Below are positions 10,255-20,794 of a stretch of 64,000 nt of DNA, one piece after another. A model generated the notes under the pieces. The model searched no databases, was not told the origin of the DNA, and saw only the letters and a list, made by a program, of their open reading frames with translations. The stretch lies in contig NZ_JABSPA010000005.1 in the NCBI RefSeq assembly GCF_013214175.1, positions 1 through 64,000 on the forward strand. Direction: 5' to 3'. Position numbers and translations under genes: made by a program. This DNA comes from Colwellia sp. GTDB taxonomy: Bacteria > Pseudomonadota > Gammaproteobacteria > Enterobacterales > Alteromonadaceae. How positions within the stretch are numbered: position 1 is the first letter of the stretch; every line of letters begins with the position of its first letter.

Positions 10255-10314
10255 TTACTATTTCGTAAGTAAATTAGGCGGGGATTTTACCAAAGATCTA
10301 TTTGTAGTCCAAGA

Positions 10315-10342
10315 GAAAAAAGCAGCTTTTTAGGCTGCTTTT
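10315..10342 (-). terminator. Terminator after the 199-residue secreted protein gene
   Basis: AAAGCAGC (10319-10326) pairs with GCTGCTTT (10334-10341); on the minus strand the stem is followed by a T run (10315-10320). It separates the secreted protein gene from purA. Confidence 0.8.
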
Positions 10343-10378
10343 AAAATAACCTATTAAGTTAACAAGTTAGCTCAATAA

Positions 10379-10978
10379 TTATTCATAGCCCCATGGCGTA
10401 ATTGGCGTACTAATTGGCTTAGTTAAGTCAAAATCTACTCTAAATTCTCTACCTTGACGGATCAAACGGTAAGTAAATTTTTCTGGATATATATACATTT
10501 GCCAGGTATTGCCAACAGATTGTGGTATACCATTAGATACAAAAAGTTCTTTAGAGTATTGATCTGCAGGGAAAGATTGTACTTCTGCCCAACCAGCGTC
10601 ATTGGTATGGCCACCATACATAGTTGAATTGTCGTTGCTGCCATCTTTTTGTCTATGATCATGCTTTAGCGACAAACCTGAGCCAGTTTTAGTAATTATC
10701 CAAGTACGTGAAGCATCGTCACCAACATGGAAAGGGACTTGTAATTGACTATCAGTACACTTGCGCACATGCATAACTAGTTTTTTATTAGCAAAACTAC
10801 CACCATCTGAATTATCAACAGAAACTTTACCCTCATAGGATTTACCACAGAGTTTACTTATATTATTAAAAAAGTCATCTTGAGTCTTAATTGAAACTAA
10901 AGGAGCTTCTGCCGCCATTAACGTTGTTGTCATTGGTAACGATACGATTGCCGCGATAAGATATTTTCTTATTGTCAT
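10379..10978 (-). CDS. Secreted protein of unknown function
   Basis: A 199-residue protein with a typical signal peptide (MTIRKYLIAAIVSLPMTTTL followed by MAAEA, cleavage near residue 23). The mature protein has two Cys (CGKSYEG and KCTDS) that may form a disulfide, a SLKHDHRQKDGS segment, and an aromatic C-terminal half. I do not recognise a named family. It has its own terminator and sits between hflC and purA, a position that is usually empty or occupied by small unrelated genes, so it looks like a lineage-specific insertion. Confidence 0.75.
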   Translation of the reverse strand: MTIRKYLIAAIVSLPMTTTLMAAEAPLVSIKTQDDFFNNISKLCGKSYEGKVSVDNSDGGSFANKKLVMHVRKCTDSQLQVPFHVGDDASRTWIITKTGSGLSLKHDHRQKDGSNDNSTMYGGHTNDAGWAEVQSFPADQYSKELFVSNGIPQSVGNTWQMYIYPEKFTYRLIRQGREFRVDFDLTKPISTPITPWGYE

Positions 10979-11352
10979 TTTTTTACCTTTATTGAATGGG
11001 TACTCTACAGTAGCGCTTACTACTGCTATTTATCTATAACTCAGAGTTAATCTCCTTGAATATAACAGAAGTTAAACAGGTTATTTGTTTCATAGTGTTC
11101 ATTTGCATTAAGTAACCTGAACTCGGCTTAACAAATGTTTCTCTAGCCGCTATTTTTACTTACTTCTGCGTTAAATTCACTTGCAATAGGCCAGCTATTG
11201 ACGCGTAAATTAGCCTGGAATTAAGAAAAACTATCAAGCTAGAGGTAGCACTAAGTTATTTAGCTCATAGTTTCAATAAGTTAAATATATCTTAAACAGA
11301 GCTCAGGTTAAGTACAGCTGATTCTGCATCAAGATATTTTTTACTAGGTACA
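10979..11352. other. Intergenic gap between hflC and the secreted protein gene
   Basis: About 370 bases without a supported gene. It should contain the promoter of the minus-strand secreted protein gene. Nothing else is evident. Confidence 0.45.
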
Positions 11353-11381
11353 AAAAAGCCAGCAGATATGCTGGCTTTTTA
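11353..11381 (-). terminator. hfl operon terminator
   Basis: A long stem (about 11 bp, AAAAAGCCAGC pairing with GCTGGCTTTTT) with a 6-base loop begins 18 bases after the hflC stop. It has T runs on both strands and closes the long minus-strand gene cluster. Confidence 0.88.
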
Positions 11382-11398
11382 TAACACTTGAGTGCTAA

Positions 11399-12286
11399 CT
11401 AATTTTTAACTGCACTGCCGCCTTTTAAATAACGGAAGAATTCGCTATCAGGCTGGACCACCATGATATCATTTTTACTGCTAAAACTCTTTTCATATGC
11501 TTCAAGACTACGGTAGAAGCTATAAAACTCAGCATCTTTGGTATAAGCATCGGCATAGACTTTCGCTGCAATGGCATCACCTTCACCACGTACGGTAAAA
11601 GAGTTCTTTTGTGCTTCAGCTAACATTATAGTTACTTTAGCATCAATAGTTGCACGGATAATTTCCGCTTGCTCTTGACCTTGTGATCTATGCTCTTTAG
11701 CAACAGCAGTACGTTCAGCACGCATACGCTCATAAATAGAATTACTTATCTCAGTCGGTAAGTTAATCGCTTTAATACGTACATCAACAACTTCAATGCC
11801 TAAATCTTCGCGGCTACTTGACGCACTTTCTAAAGCTTTACTCATGATCGCAGAGCGATCACCGGAAACAATTTCTTTAATGGTGCGATTACCAAACTCG
11901 GTACGTAAGCCGTTATTAACTTTCTGCTTAAGTAATGCACGAGCATTATCCACAGAGCCGCCAGTACGCAGGTAATAAGTAGAAAAATCAACGATGCGCC
12001 ATTTAACAAATGAGTCGACCATTAAATCTTTTTTCTCTGATGTTACGAAACGATCTGCTGGTTCATCTAATGTTTGAATACGCGCATCTAGTTTACGTAC
12101 TGTCTCAATAAATGGAATTTTGAAATGTAAGCCCGGGCTATACACCATCATTTCATCAGTAGCACTATCACGTTTAATCTTTGAGAATTGGAATACGATG
12201 CCACGTTGGCCTTCGTAAATCACAAAAACTGACGATACCGCAAGAATGAAAAGTAGCGATATTATCGCAATGATAAAATTTTTCAT
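11399..12286 (-). CDS. hflC: FtsH modulator HflC
   Basis: Inner-membrane SPFH/band-7 protein that with HflK forms a large periplasmic cage around the FtsH protease and modulates its membrane-protein degradation. The 295-residue protein has one N-terminal membrane segment (about 5-25), then VYEGQRGIVFQF and the SPFH domain, and a helical region with RAERTAVAKEHRSQGQEQAE. It follows hflK with a 3-base gap and is the last gene of the cluster before the terminator. Confidence 0.96.
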   Translation of the reverse strand: MKNFIIAIISLLFILAVSSVFVIYEGQRGIVFQFSKIKRDSATDEMMVYSPGLHFKIPFIETVRKLDARIQTLDEPADRFVTSEKKDLMVDSFVKWRIVDFSTYYLRTGGSVDNARALLKQKVNNGLRTEFGNRTIKEIVSGDRSAIMSKALESASSSREDLGIEVVDVRIKAINLPTEISNSIYERMRAERTAVAKEHRSQGQEQAEIIRATIDAKVTIMLAEAQKNSFTVRGEGDAIAAKVYADAYTKDAEFYSFYRSLEAYEKSFSSKNDIMVVQPDSEFFRYLKGGSAVKN

Positions 12287-12289
12287 TGT

Positions 12290-13438
12290 TTAGTTTCTCC
12301 CGTTGCTGAATCTATCAGAGCGGTCTGACGATGACGAAGGTGATGTGTTTATATTAGGTTCAGTTAATGGAGCATAAGAAGTTTTATTACTGCGTTTACT
12401 GGTATTTTGCTGTTGAATAATTTTATCTAAAGGTAAGTACATCATATTATTACTCCCTTCAACATCAATCATAACCTTACTAGTATTGCCATATACTTTT
12501 TCCATGGTGGCAATATATAAACGTTCACGTGTTACTTTCGGAGCAGCCTGATATTCGGGTAAGATTTTTTCGAAACGAGCTACCTCACCTTCTGCATCTA
12601 GCACTATTTGAGCTTTATAGGCAATTGCTTCCTGTTCCATACGCTTAGCACGGCCACGCGCTCTAGGCTCTATGCCTCTAGCATATGCTTCGGCTTCACG
12701 TAAGAAACGAACTTCATCTTCTTGTGCCGAAATCGCATCATCAAAAGCATCTTTCACTTCATTTGGTGGACGAGCATCTTTAAAGTTAACGTCAACAACA
12801 ATTAAACCTAAATTATAAGGTTCAATTATTTTTTCTAACTCTTGCCATACCGATTGGCGAATACTTTCACGACCACTGGTTAGGATGTCATCCATATCGG
12901 CATGACCAACTACATAACGAAGCGCACTATCAAGTGATTGATTCAAGCTATCATCAGCATTAGTTACACTGAAAACATAGTTACGGGGATCAACAACACG
13001 ATACTGGATTTGCATCTCTACACGTACTACGTTTTCATCTTTAGTTAGCATAAAGCCAGATGAAGGCATATCACGGGTACTTTGTATATCTACCGGAATG
13101 ATGCGGTCAATAAAGGTCCACTTCCAGTTAATACCAGGTTCAACTGTACCTGAGTATTCACCAAAACGTAGGACAATACCTTGTTCAGCTTCCTTAATGG
13201 TGTAAAAACCACTAAAGGCATAAACAATTGAAGCAACGATCAAAGCAATACTTAAACCAATGCTAGAAAAGCTTTTGCCTGAGCCAGAGCCACCTTTGGT
13301 GGTTTTACCACCAAATATCCCGGTAACTTTTTTACCAAGATCATTAAGAAGTTCATCTAAATCAGGTGGACCTTGATTCTTGCCACCTTTATTTTTCCAG
13401 GGGTCTTTATCATTATTCCCCGGTTCGTTCCAAGCCAT
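12290..13438 (-). CDS. hflK: FtsH modulator HflK
   Basis: Partner of HflC in the FtsH-regulating complex. The Gly-rich, charged N-terminal part (DKDPWKNKGG) precedes a single membrane segment (about residues 63-83 of this form) and an SPFH domain starting EAEQGIVLRFGEY. The C-terminus is Ser/Asn-rich and low in complexity. I start it at the ATG at 13438, which is preceded by GGAG with a 6-base spacer and gives the family N-terminus MAWNEPGNN; the longer frame adds 8 residues without a better ribosome site. It lies 63 bases after hflX. Confidence 0.95.
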   Translation of the reverse strand: MAWNEPGNNDKDPWKNKGGKNQGPPDLDELLNDLGKKVTGIFGGKTTKGGSGSGKSFSSIGLSIALIVASIVYAFSGFYTIKEAEQGIVLRFGEYSGTVEPGINWKWTFIDRIIPVDIQSTRDMPSSGFMLTKDENVVRVEMQIQYRVVDPRNYVFSVTNADDSLNQSLDSALRYVVGHADMDDILTSGRESIRQSVWQELEKIIEPYNLGLIVVDVNFKDARPPNEVKDAFDDAISAQEDEVRFLREAEAYARGIEPRARGRAKRMEQEAIAYKAQIVLDAEGEVARFEKILPEYQAAPKVTRERLYIATMEKVYGNTSKVMIDVEGSNNMMYLPLDKIIQQQNTSKRSNKTSYAPLTEPNINTSPSSSSDRSDRFSNGRN

Positions 13439-13501
13439 ATTGTTCTCCACTAAAATCGGCAAAAAATAAAATTATCGCCGCTATAATTAAAATTATTTAA
13501 C

Positions 13502-14788
13502 TTAATGTTCGATATAATCGACTAATTCACTGTACTTAGTCGCAATTAATCTGTCCCATTCCCGCGATGGCATATTCACTTCAAGGTGACAATAACCTTG
13601 CTCATCAAAAACCTCACTGGTAATGCAATTTAACTTGTACAACTCACCACGTAATTTTCCTGCACTTGGCGGGATATTCAATTGGTGATTCACAACTTTT
13701 ATGTCCAATCGTTCCGCAAGTGCTGTAAATAACAGCTCAACACCAATATTCGCTTGTGCCGAAAGCCAAACACGAATTGGAATACCTTGATCGTCTCTGT
13801 CTATACGCGGTTCAATATCATCTAAGTTATCAATTTTGTTACAGATAACCAACTGAGGCACCTCGTGAGCTGCTATCTCTTTAAGTACATATTCTACTTG
13901 TTCGATATTCTCGCTACGCCTGTCATCTGAAATATCAACCACATGCAATAACAACTCGGCTTCACGAGTTTCGGTCAACGTTGCTTTAAATGCCGCTACT
14001 AAATCATGAGGCAAATGACGAATAAAGCCTACTGTATCAGCTAATATAACCCGACCAACACCTGGTAACTCCATTTTTCTTAACGTTGGATCTAAAGTCG
14101 CAAAAAGTTGGTCCGCCGCATAAACTTCAGACTGAGTTAGGGTATTAAATAACGTTGATTTACCAGCATTGGTATAGCCCACGAGTGATAAAGTCGGTAA
14201 CTCCGCTCTAGTTCTAGCTCTACGCCCTTGCTGCCGTTGTACTTCAACTTTCCCTAAACGCTTACGAATGTTAACCATGCGTTCACGTAATAACCGTCTA
14301 TCTGTTTCTAGCTGTGTTTCACCTGGCCCTCGAAGACCGATACCACCTTTTTGTCGCTCTAAATGCGTCCACCCACGAATCAAGCGACTACTCATATGCC
14401 GTAGTTGTGCTAATTCGACTTGTAACTTACCTTCATGAGTTCGAGCTCTTTGGGCAAAAATATCAAGAATTAAAGTAGTACGATCAACAACTCGGCATTC
14501 ACATAATGCCTCAATATTTTTTTCTTGAGAAGGTGTTAAACTATGGTTAAACAGAATAACATTAGCGCCAACTAAATGAACTGCGTCTCGTATTTCTTCA
14601 GCTTTACCTGAACCAACAAAAAAACGAGCGTGTGGAGTATTTCGCTTACCTGTTACCACGGTTAAAGCTTGTACACCTGCTGAAGACACTAACATTTTAA
14701 ATTCGTTTAGGTCTTCTCTACAGCTTTCATCTGGAAAGTCTAAATGAACAAGTACGGCTTGCTCACCCGCTTGATAACGTTCAAACAA
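13502..14788 (-). CDS. hflX: Ribosome-associated GTPase HflX
   Basis: GTPase that splits stalled or heat-damaged 70S ribosomes. The 428 residues match E. coli HflX (426). Features: N-terminal nucleotide-binding HflX domain, the GLRGPGETQLETDRR segment, G1 GYTNAGKS, G3 DTVGFI and G4 NKID. It stands directly downstream of hfq with a 54-base gap, as in most gammaproteobacteria. Confidence 0.97.
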   Translation of the reverse strand: MFERYQAGEQAVLVHLDFPDESCREDLNEFKMLVSSAGVQALTVVTGKRNTPHARFFVGSGKAEEIRDAVHLVGANVILFNHSLTPSQEKNIEALCECRVVDRTTLILDIFAQRARTHEGKLQVELAQLRHMSSRLIRGWTHLERQKGGIGLRGPGETQLETDRRLLRERMVNIRKRLGKVEVQRQQGRRARTRAELPTLSLVGYTNAGKSTLFNTLTQSEVYAADQLFATLDPTLRKMELPGVGRVILADTVGFIRHLPHDLVAAFKATLTETREAELLLHVVDISDDRRSENIEQVEYVLKEIAAHEVPQLVICNKIDNLDDIEPRIDRDDQGIPIRVWLSAQANIGVELLFTALAERLDIKVVNHQLNIPPSAGKLRGELYKLNCITSEVFDEQGYCHLEVNMPSREWDRLIATKYSELVDYIEH

Positions 14789-14842
14789 TAGCGTTAAATC
14801 CTAGTGCCATGATTGAACGTACTCAAAAAAAGATAAAAAGCT

Positions 14843-15124
<282 letters not shown>

Positions 15125-15256
15125 TTACTGGTAAAACTTGAAGAACAGTAACAAAGTTTCTGAAAAATTTACTATGAAAACAACACAACAAAACGTTGTA
15201 TTAAATAGCTAACGAATTAATTATACATCAATTTTCAACTAATGCTTTATATTTGC

Positions 15257-16213
15257 TTATGCATTTTTCTTGCTATTAAGCAGTGATAAAACTTGTGCTA
15301 AGTTAGTGTTATCATCCGTTGTTAACCAGTGTAAATCAGGCCAATTGCGTAACCAAGTTAATTGCCTTTTAGCCAATTGCCTAGTTGCACAAACACCACG
15401 AAAAATCATTTCATCATGATCAAATTCACCATCAAGGTATTGCCACATCTGCCTGTAGCCTACGCAGCGAATAGCAGGTAAATCTTGATGTAAATCACCT
15501 CGTGATTTTAACTTAATCACTTCTTGTTCAAAGCCCATGGCAATCATTTGTTGATAACGTAAGGCAATTCGCTCATGTAGCGTACTTCGCTCTTGAGGCG
15601 TTATCGCTAATTGTAGAACATCGCCGCCGAGCTTAGCACCTTTTATTTGAGTCAATTGTGTCAAAGTGTTACTTGTTAGCCTATACACTTCAAGGGCTCT
15701 GGTTAAGCGTTGTGGATCATTTGGATGAATTCGTAAGGCTGAAACGGGGTCTATTTCCGCTAGCTGATCATGCATTGCTTGCCAGCCTTTTGCCAAAGCT
15801 TCACGCTCAATCTCTTGGCGTATTTCGGCATTTGCCGTCGGTAACGGCGAAATCCCTTCAATTAAGCTTTTGAAATACATCATAGTACCGCCGACCAATA
15901 ATGGAATACGGTTATTACTTCTGATCTCAGCAATTTCAGCTAAGGCATCTCGACAAAAATCGGCTGCTGAGTAGCTCTCGCTAGCATCACGTAAATCAAT
16001 AAGTCGATGAGGATACTGAGCCAATTCTGCTTTGCTTGGCTTAGCTGTACCTATATTCATATCTCGATAAATGAGCGCGGAGTCGACGCTGACTATATCG
16101 CAAGGCAACGCTTCTTGCAGTGCCATGGCCAAGGCGGTTTTCCCCGATGCTGTTGGCCCCATTAAACAAATAACAGGTGGCTGATTTGACTCTGTGATAC
16201 TTTCAACTGACAC
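15257..16213 (-). CDS. miaA: tRNA dimethylallyltransferase MiaA
   Basis: Adds the isopentenyl group to A37 of tRNAs reading UNN codons. The 318 residues are standard. The P-loop is [11 protein letters not shown] near 19-29, followed by [19 protein letters not shown], and the [13 protein letters not shown] and RCVGYRQMW motifs are present. It lies 34 bases downstream of mutL and upstream of hfq, in the conserved order. Confidence 0.97.
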   Translation of the reverse strand: MSVESITESNQPPVICLMGPTASGKTALAMALQEALPCDIVSVDSALIYRDMNIGTAKPSKAELAQYPHRLIDLRDASESYSAADFCRDALAEIAEIRSNNRIPLLVGGTMMYFKSLIEGISPLPTANAEIRQEIEREALAKGWQAMHDQLAEIDPVSALRIHPNDPQRLTRALEVYRLTSNTLTQLTQIKGAKLGGDVLQLAITPQERSTLHERIALRYQQMIAMGFEQEVIKLKSRGDLHQDLPAIRCVGYRQMWQYLDGEFDHDEMIFRGVCATRQLAKRQLTWLRNWPDLHWLTTDDNTNLAQVLSLLNSKKNA

Positions 16214-16247
16214 GAATACTGAACTCTATCTAAATTAACTAAAGGAA

Positions 16248-18221
16248 TTAAAGCAACTGCTTAATATGAGATGTAAGGTCAAGGGCAATAGAATTCAAGA
16301 GCAATTGTTCACTAAGTTGTCCATTAAACAGTTTTCTTGACAGTTTTAATAAAATTTCTGCCTGTATTGCATCGTATTGCGTTAAAACCATAGCAAAGCC
16401 AATACTATGATAAAAGCTATCTTCACTAAGTTGCTCACTGTCATTAGTATTATGCTGTTGAATAAGCTCATCAATAATGACGATAAAGGCACGACTTACA
16501 TCTTGCTCACGCAATAACGCCGGGAATTGCCTTATTTGTATTTTATTTCTGCCCTGATCAACAAATATAACACCCGCTTTGGTCAGTTGTTCTTGTTCCG
16601 CTATGGCCAGCTTTAATTGCTGGTCAGAAAGACTTACCATCACGGGTAATAATAAAGGTTGACTGACTAAGCCGACAATAGTGCTACCTGCTTGCTCACT
16701 GTTTTTCTGCCAGCTTTGCTCAACAAGTTTACTGTAAGTATTTGTTGCTAATTTAAACAGCGATAGAACTCTTACTTTTTTATCGACTTCATAAAGTGCA
16801 TACCCAGGTTGCTGTAAGCTTAGCAAGATGCTCTGATTTGATGAGCCTTGCTGATTGGCTAACTCATGTTCGAGTGCAAACTCTTTATCAGATGCTATTG
16901 AAAGCGGCACTTCACTTACAACGTCACTATAAGGCGTCATTAATGTTTGATAGTTAGTCACTGCCGCTGGAGAAACTCTATTACTCGTTGCTTGCCTGTC
17001 ATTACCACTATAACCATAAGCCGATTGACGATGACTAGCCTCATTTACTGGCTGTAACGGTGTGACATAATCTGCCCGCGGGTAGTTCACTGATGGGTCA
17101 TTCACGCTCGGCGACTGGCTAACTTGAGCTTCATTGGTACCGATTTCATCTACAGAAGCATAGGACTGCTCGGGTGCTAAGGTAATATCACTATCAGGGG
17201 TAGTAAATAACTCCTCACCTGCTAACGCTGACGTCAACGCTTTATGACAAACAGAATAGATAAAATCATGTACATAGCGGCTTTGATGAAAGCGTACTTC
17301 ATGTTTTGCTGGATGAACATTCACATCCACTTCTTTGTGATCAAGTTGCAAAAATAAGACAAAGGCTGGATAAGTATCAGGCGGCAATAAATCTGCATAC
17401 GCTTGGCGTATGGCATGATTAATTAACTTATCACGCATCATCCGACCGTTAACATAGCTATAGCAAAGATCATTTTGACTGCGTGAGAAACTTGGTTTTG
17501 CTAACCAGCCAGATAGCTTCATATTGTCGTGGGGACAATCGACTTCAACAGCATGTTCAATAAACTTTGGTCCACAGACACTAGCTACACGTTTCGTCTG
17601 TTGTGCATGCGTACTCGCCATACGGTATTGACGAACAGTTTTACCGTTATGCGTTAACATAAAGCTGACTTGAAAGTGGGCCAGTGCAATGCGACGTACT
17701 ACTTCATCAATATGATTAAATTCTGTTTTTTCTGTACGCAAGAACTTACGCCTAGCGGGCGTATTAAAAAACAGGTCGAGTACTTCAATACTAGTACCGT
17801 CGGGGTGAGCCGCAGGCTTTATCTGCACCAACATATCTCGCCCTTCTGCGATGGCTTGCCATGCAGTAGCTTGAGTGTTCGGTTTCGAGGTTAAGGTTAA
17901 CCGGGAAACTGAGCTAATACTGGCTAATGCTTCACCACGAAACCCCAAACTATCAATCGCTTCTAGGTCATTTAAATCTTTGATCTTACTGGTTGCATGA
18001 CGACTTAACGCCAGGGTTAATTCGTCTTTAACTATGCCATGACCATTATCAGTGATTTTTATCTTTTTGATGCCGCCTTTATCAACATCAATATGAATTG
18101 ATGTGGCACCAGCATCTAAACTGTTTTCGATCAGTTCTTTAATAACAGACGCAGGGCGCTCTACCACTTCGCCAGCAGCAATTTGGTTAGCCAAACGTGC
18201 CGGCAATATCGCAATAGTCAT
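16248..18221 (-). CDS. mutL: DNA mismatch repair protein MutL
   Basis: GHKL-type ATPase that couples MutS mismatch recognition to downstream nicking. The 657-residue protein has the ATP-binding motifs ELIENSLDAGA, DNGHGI and GFRGEALASI in its first 110 residues and an S5-like domain ending near 330. A long Ser/Asn-rich linker (about 350-460) precedes the C-terminal dimerisation domain. No DQHAxxERxxYE endonuclease motif is visible, as in the MutH-dependent MutL proteins of gammaproteobacteria. It sits 6 bases after amiB. Confidence 0.97.
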   Translation of the reverse strand: MTIAILPARLANQIAAGEVVERPASVIKELIENSLDAGATSIHIDVDKGGIKKIKITDNGHGIVKDELTLALSRHATSKIKDLNDLEAIDSLGFRGEALASISSVSRLTLTSKPNTQATAWQAIAEGRDMLVQIKPAAHPDGTSIEVLDLFFNTPARRKFLRTEKTEFNHIDEVVRRIALAHFQVSFMLTHNGKTVRQYRMASTHAQQTKRVASVCGPKFIEHAVEVDCPHDNMKLSGWLAKPSFSRSQNDLCYSYVNGRMMRDKLINHAIRQAYADLLPPDTYPAFVLFLQLDHKEVDVNVHPAKHEVRFHQSRYVHDFIYSVCHKALTSALAGEELFTTPDSDITLAPEQSYASVDEIGTNEAQVSQSPSVNDPSVNYPRADYVTPLQPVNEASHRQSAYGYSGNDRQATSNRVSPAAVTNYQTLMTPYSDVVSEVPLSIASDKEFALEHELANQQGSSNQSILLSLQQPGYALYEVDKKVRVLSLFKLATNTYSKLVEQSWQKNSEQAGSTIVGLVSQPLLLPVMVSLSDQQLKLAIAEQEQLTKAGVIFVDQGRNKIQIRQFPALLREQDVSRAFIVIIDELIQQHNTNDSEQLSEDSFYHSIGFAMVLTQYDAIQAEILLKLSRKLFNGQLSEQLLLNSIALDLTSHIKQLL

Positions 18222-18227
18222 AGGGGC

Positions 18228-19562
18228 TTATCCAGTACGGGGAATTTTTAACGTTTGACCAATTCGTAAAGAATTAGACTTTAAGTTATTGATGGATTTA
18301 AGTTTACTCATAGATATATTGTAACGTTTAGCCAATACCGATAATGATTCACCACTACGTACCTTATGCTTTTTGTAGCCAACAGAAGCAAAATATGAGC
18401 CTGTTAGAGGATAAGCAAGAAAGTGCGCTTTAATGCCCGTATGAATTGCATTAGCTAACCGCTGCTGATGTTTAGGCCAAGTTAAATTTTTCTCTTCTCT
18501 ATGATTAGAAATAAAACCTGTTTCGACCAGAATAGAGGGGATATCTGAGGACTTTAACACAGCAAAATTACCATTTTGTGGCGTCTTTTTATGCATTTTA
18601 GTGATTTTTTTCATTTCTTTGATCACTTTATTAGCAACACCAAAACTTACGCCAAGGGAATGCTCTTTACTCATATCCGCTAAAGCCAGCGCTAAGTGGC
18701 TATCTGAAGTATTCTTGATTACCCCGCCGCCGCCACCAAGCAACTCTGATTTCTTTTCTCTATTTGCTAACCACTTAGCCATCTCTGATTCGGCCCTACG
18801 TTTAGTCACAACCCAGACAGAGGCGCCACTAGGTCCAGGGGTATGGAATGCATCCGCATGAATGGAGACTAAGAAATCAACATTTTTTTCTCGAGCTAAA
18901 CTGGTACGACGATTTAAATTAACATAATAATCACCGGTACGAATCATTACCGCCTTCATGCCTTTTTCTTTATTAATTAGCTTCTGCAATTTTTTAGCTA
19001 TCGCTAAAGTTACATGTTTTTCATAGGTCCCTTTACCGCCAATTGAACCAGGATCTTCACCACCATGACCCGCAACAACACCAATGACAATATCGCCTAT
19101 ATTTTTTCTTTCTTTAGTAGTGCTTTTTATTCTTGTTTTTTTATCATATAAATCAATAACTAAACGGTGACCATATTGACCTGCTGGCGCTAAAGGAAAA
19201 ACAGTGAGTTGATAAGATTGGCTCAGCTCTAATACCAAGCGAGTTTTGCCTTTATTGATACTGGAGCGAAAAAGCTTTACTCGAGGGTCATTAGCAGCAA
19301 GGTTTTTTAGCGGCACAGTATTTTTAGTATGGGTAAAATCGATAACCAAGCGGTTTGGATTACTTAAGGTAAAGTACTTGTAATCAGGTTTTTTCTTAAC
19401 ATCAAAAACTATGCGAGTATTTTCTGGCGCCGGCCAGACACGAATGCCATCAATGCTATTAGCAGCAAAGCCACTTACCGAAAATAACATCGATAAGCTA
19501 AAAACACATAACACACTAAATACGCGTAACTTTGTTAGCGCTAGAAGAACCCTGTGATACAT
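18228..19562 (-). CDS. amiB: N-acetylmuramoyl-L-alanine amidase AmiB with LysM
   Basis: Periplasmic zinc amidase that cleaves septal peptidoglycan for daughter-cell separation. The 444 residues comprise a signal peptide (to about residue 33), an AMIN domain (VWPAPENTRIVFDV) that targets the septum, an Amidase_3 domain with zinc ligands in AGHGGEDPG, the TYEKH Glu, SIHADAF and the catalytic VETGFISN, and a C-terminal LysM (VRSGESLSVLAKRYN). The size and order match E. coli AmiB. It is 17 bases downstream of tsaE. Activation by an EnvC/NlpD-type factor is expected from the family. Confidence 0.95.
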   Translation of the reverse strand: MYHRVLLALTKLRVFSVLCVFSLSMLFSVSGFAANSIDGIRVWPAPENTRIVFDVKKKPDYKYFTLSNPNRLVIDFTHTKNTVPLKNLAANDPRVKLFRSSINKGKTRLVLELSQSYQLTVFPLAPAGQYGHRLVIDLYDKKTRIKSTTKERKNIGDIVIGVVAGHGGEDPGSIGGKGTYEKHVTLAIAKKLQKLINKEKGMKAVMIRTGDYYVNLNRRTSLAREKNVDFLVSIHADAFHTPGPSGASVWVVTKRRAESEMAKWLANREKKSELLGGGGGVIKNTSDSHLALALADMSKEHSLGVSFGVANKVIKEMKKITKMHKKTPQNGNFAVLKSSDIPSILVETGFISNHREEKNLTWPKHQQRLANAIHTGIKAHFLAYPLTGSYFASVGYKKHKVRSGESLSVLAKRYNISMSKLKSINNLKSNSLRIGQTLKIPRTG

Positions 19563-19579
19563 CCAACTCCCCCAATTTT

Positions 19580-20068
19580 TTATAACTTTATAATTTGTGC
19601 AAGTGCTGTCATTACTTGTTCGCCATGTGTAGATTCAGCTTGCAGCTTGATGACTCTTTGTTCATCTTGATAAGCCATATTAATGATTAAATCTGCTTTA
19701 GCCAAGAGGCCAGTACCTTTTTCTGGCCATTCAATAAAGCAGCAACAGTCATTATTAAAATAATCCCTGATGCCCATATATTCTAATTCTTCGGCATCAG
19801 CAAGACGATACAAATCAAAATGAAATACTCGCCAATTATCTAACTCATAGGGTTCAACTAAGGTATAAGTTGGGCTTTTTACATTGCCCTGATGCCCCAT
19901 ACCTCGAACAAAGCCGCGAGTAAGCGTGGTTTTTCCTGCACCTAAGTCACCATTAAGATAAACCACCAAGAGTTGCTGAACTGTGGCACTTTTAAGTACT
20001 TTTGCCAGCCCTGATCCAATGGCAATGGTGGCGGCTTCATCAGCTAAAAAATATTCTAATTGTTTCAT
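19580..20068 (-). CDS. tsaE: tRNA t6A biosynthesis ATPase TsaE
   Basis: ATPase that works with TsaB and TsaD to make N6-threonylcarbamoyladenosine at tRNA position 37. The 162-residue protein has the Walker A motif GDLGAGKTT near residues 40-48, then [12 protein letters not shown] and FHFDLYRL, all typical. In most relatives it follows nnrD directly; here the preceding nnrD is a broken remnant ending 42 bases upstream, so tsaE depends on whatever promoter survives there. Confidence 0.95.
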   Translation of the reverse strand: MKQLEYFLADEAATIAIGSGLAKVLKSATVQQLLVVYLNGDLGAGKTTLTRGFVRGMGHQGNVKSPTYTLVEPYELDNWRVFHFDLYRLADAEELEYMGIRDYFNNDCCCFIEWPEKGTGLLAKADLIINMAYQDEQRVIKLQAESTHGEQVMTALAQIIKL

Positions 20069-20110
20069 TTTGCTTTTCTATATTTATTGCGGCTATTGCT
20101 GCGACTACTA

Positions 20111-20714
20111 TTATGACGGATTTGGTTTTTTACCTTTGAGCAATTGCTGCAAGGGTACAAATAAGTCACTGGCTAACAAACCTCGTTGACCATTATTATT
20201 GGCTATAATATCAGCTGACGCGCCATGAATATAGGCTGCCAAGCATGTTGCGTAAAAATATCATCACTTTGCATCACTAAAGCACTAATAATGCCACTTA
20301 ATACGTCACCCATACCACCTGATGCCAAGCCCTGAGCATTATTAGCATCACTCAAGCTCTTGGCAACAAGCGAAACACTGGTAGAAATCATACTTTGCTG
20401 AGCCAGTAGCGCGTCAGCCTTTAGCTGACTAACAGCACAGGTAAGTAAAACACTTATCTTTTCTTTCGGGGCTAATTTGGCAACAATAAAACCATCGCCA
20501 CAATTATTGCCTTTTCCACACAGTACTAATATGTGTCTGGTATTAGGCCAATTTTTCAATAGCTGGGTAAAACGGCGCTACCGGTACTTTGCATAAGACC
20601 ATAAATTGCTATGTGTTGACTTTGCGCAATCTTAGCTTCATTTTTCAAGAGCTGGTTAACACCATACACTGACGTCACGGGCGGATTTTGTGATAAACTT
20701 AGCGATAATTTCAT
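20111..20714 (-). pseudogene. nnrD: nnrD (yjeF) remnant: NAD(P)HX epimerase/dehydratase pseudogene
   Basis: The intact family has about 500 residues; here only 604 bases remain. Frame 1 begins at 20714 and gives the N-terminus up to IAIYGLMQSTGSAVL, then stops. A one-base loss in a T run (A run at 20569-20572 on the plus strand) shifts to the frame reading HILVLCGKGNNCGDGFIVA, the epimerase motif. That frame jumps from about family residue 115 to GLASGGMGDVLSGII, the nucleotide-binding motif of the C-terminal kinase-like domain, so some 250 residues are deleted. A second shift near 20240 breaks QHA from HGASADIIA; the original C-terminus can still be read to a stop at 20111. Position between queG and tsaE confirms identity. 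Confidence 0.9.
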
Positions 20715-20794
20715 GGTGATACCAATTTGAGAAGGGAATAACCATTCTCTTCAATCAATGGTTTAACAAACGAGCTAAAGCTAACTTTAATTGT

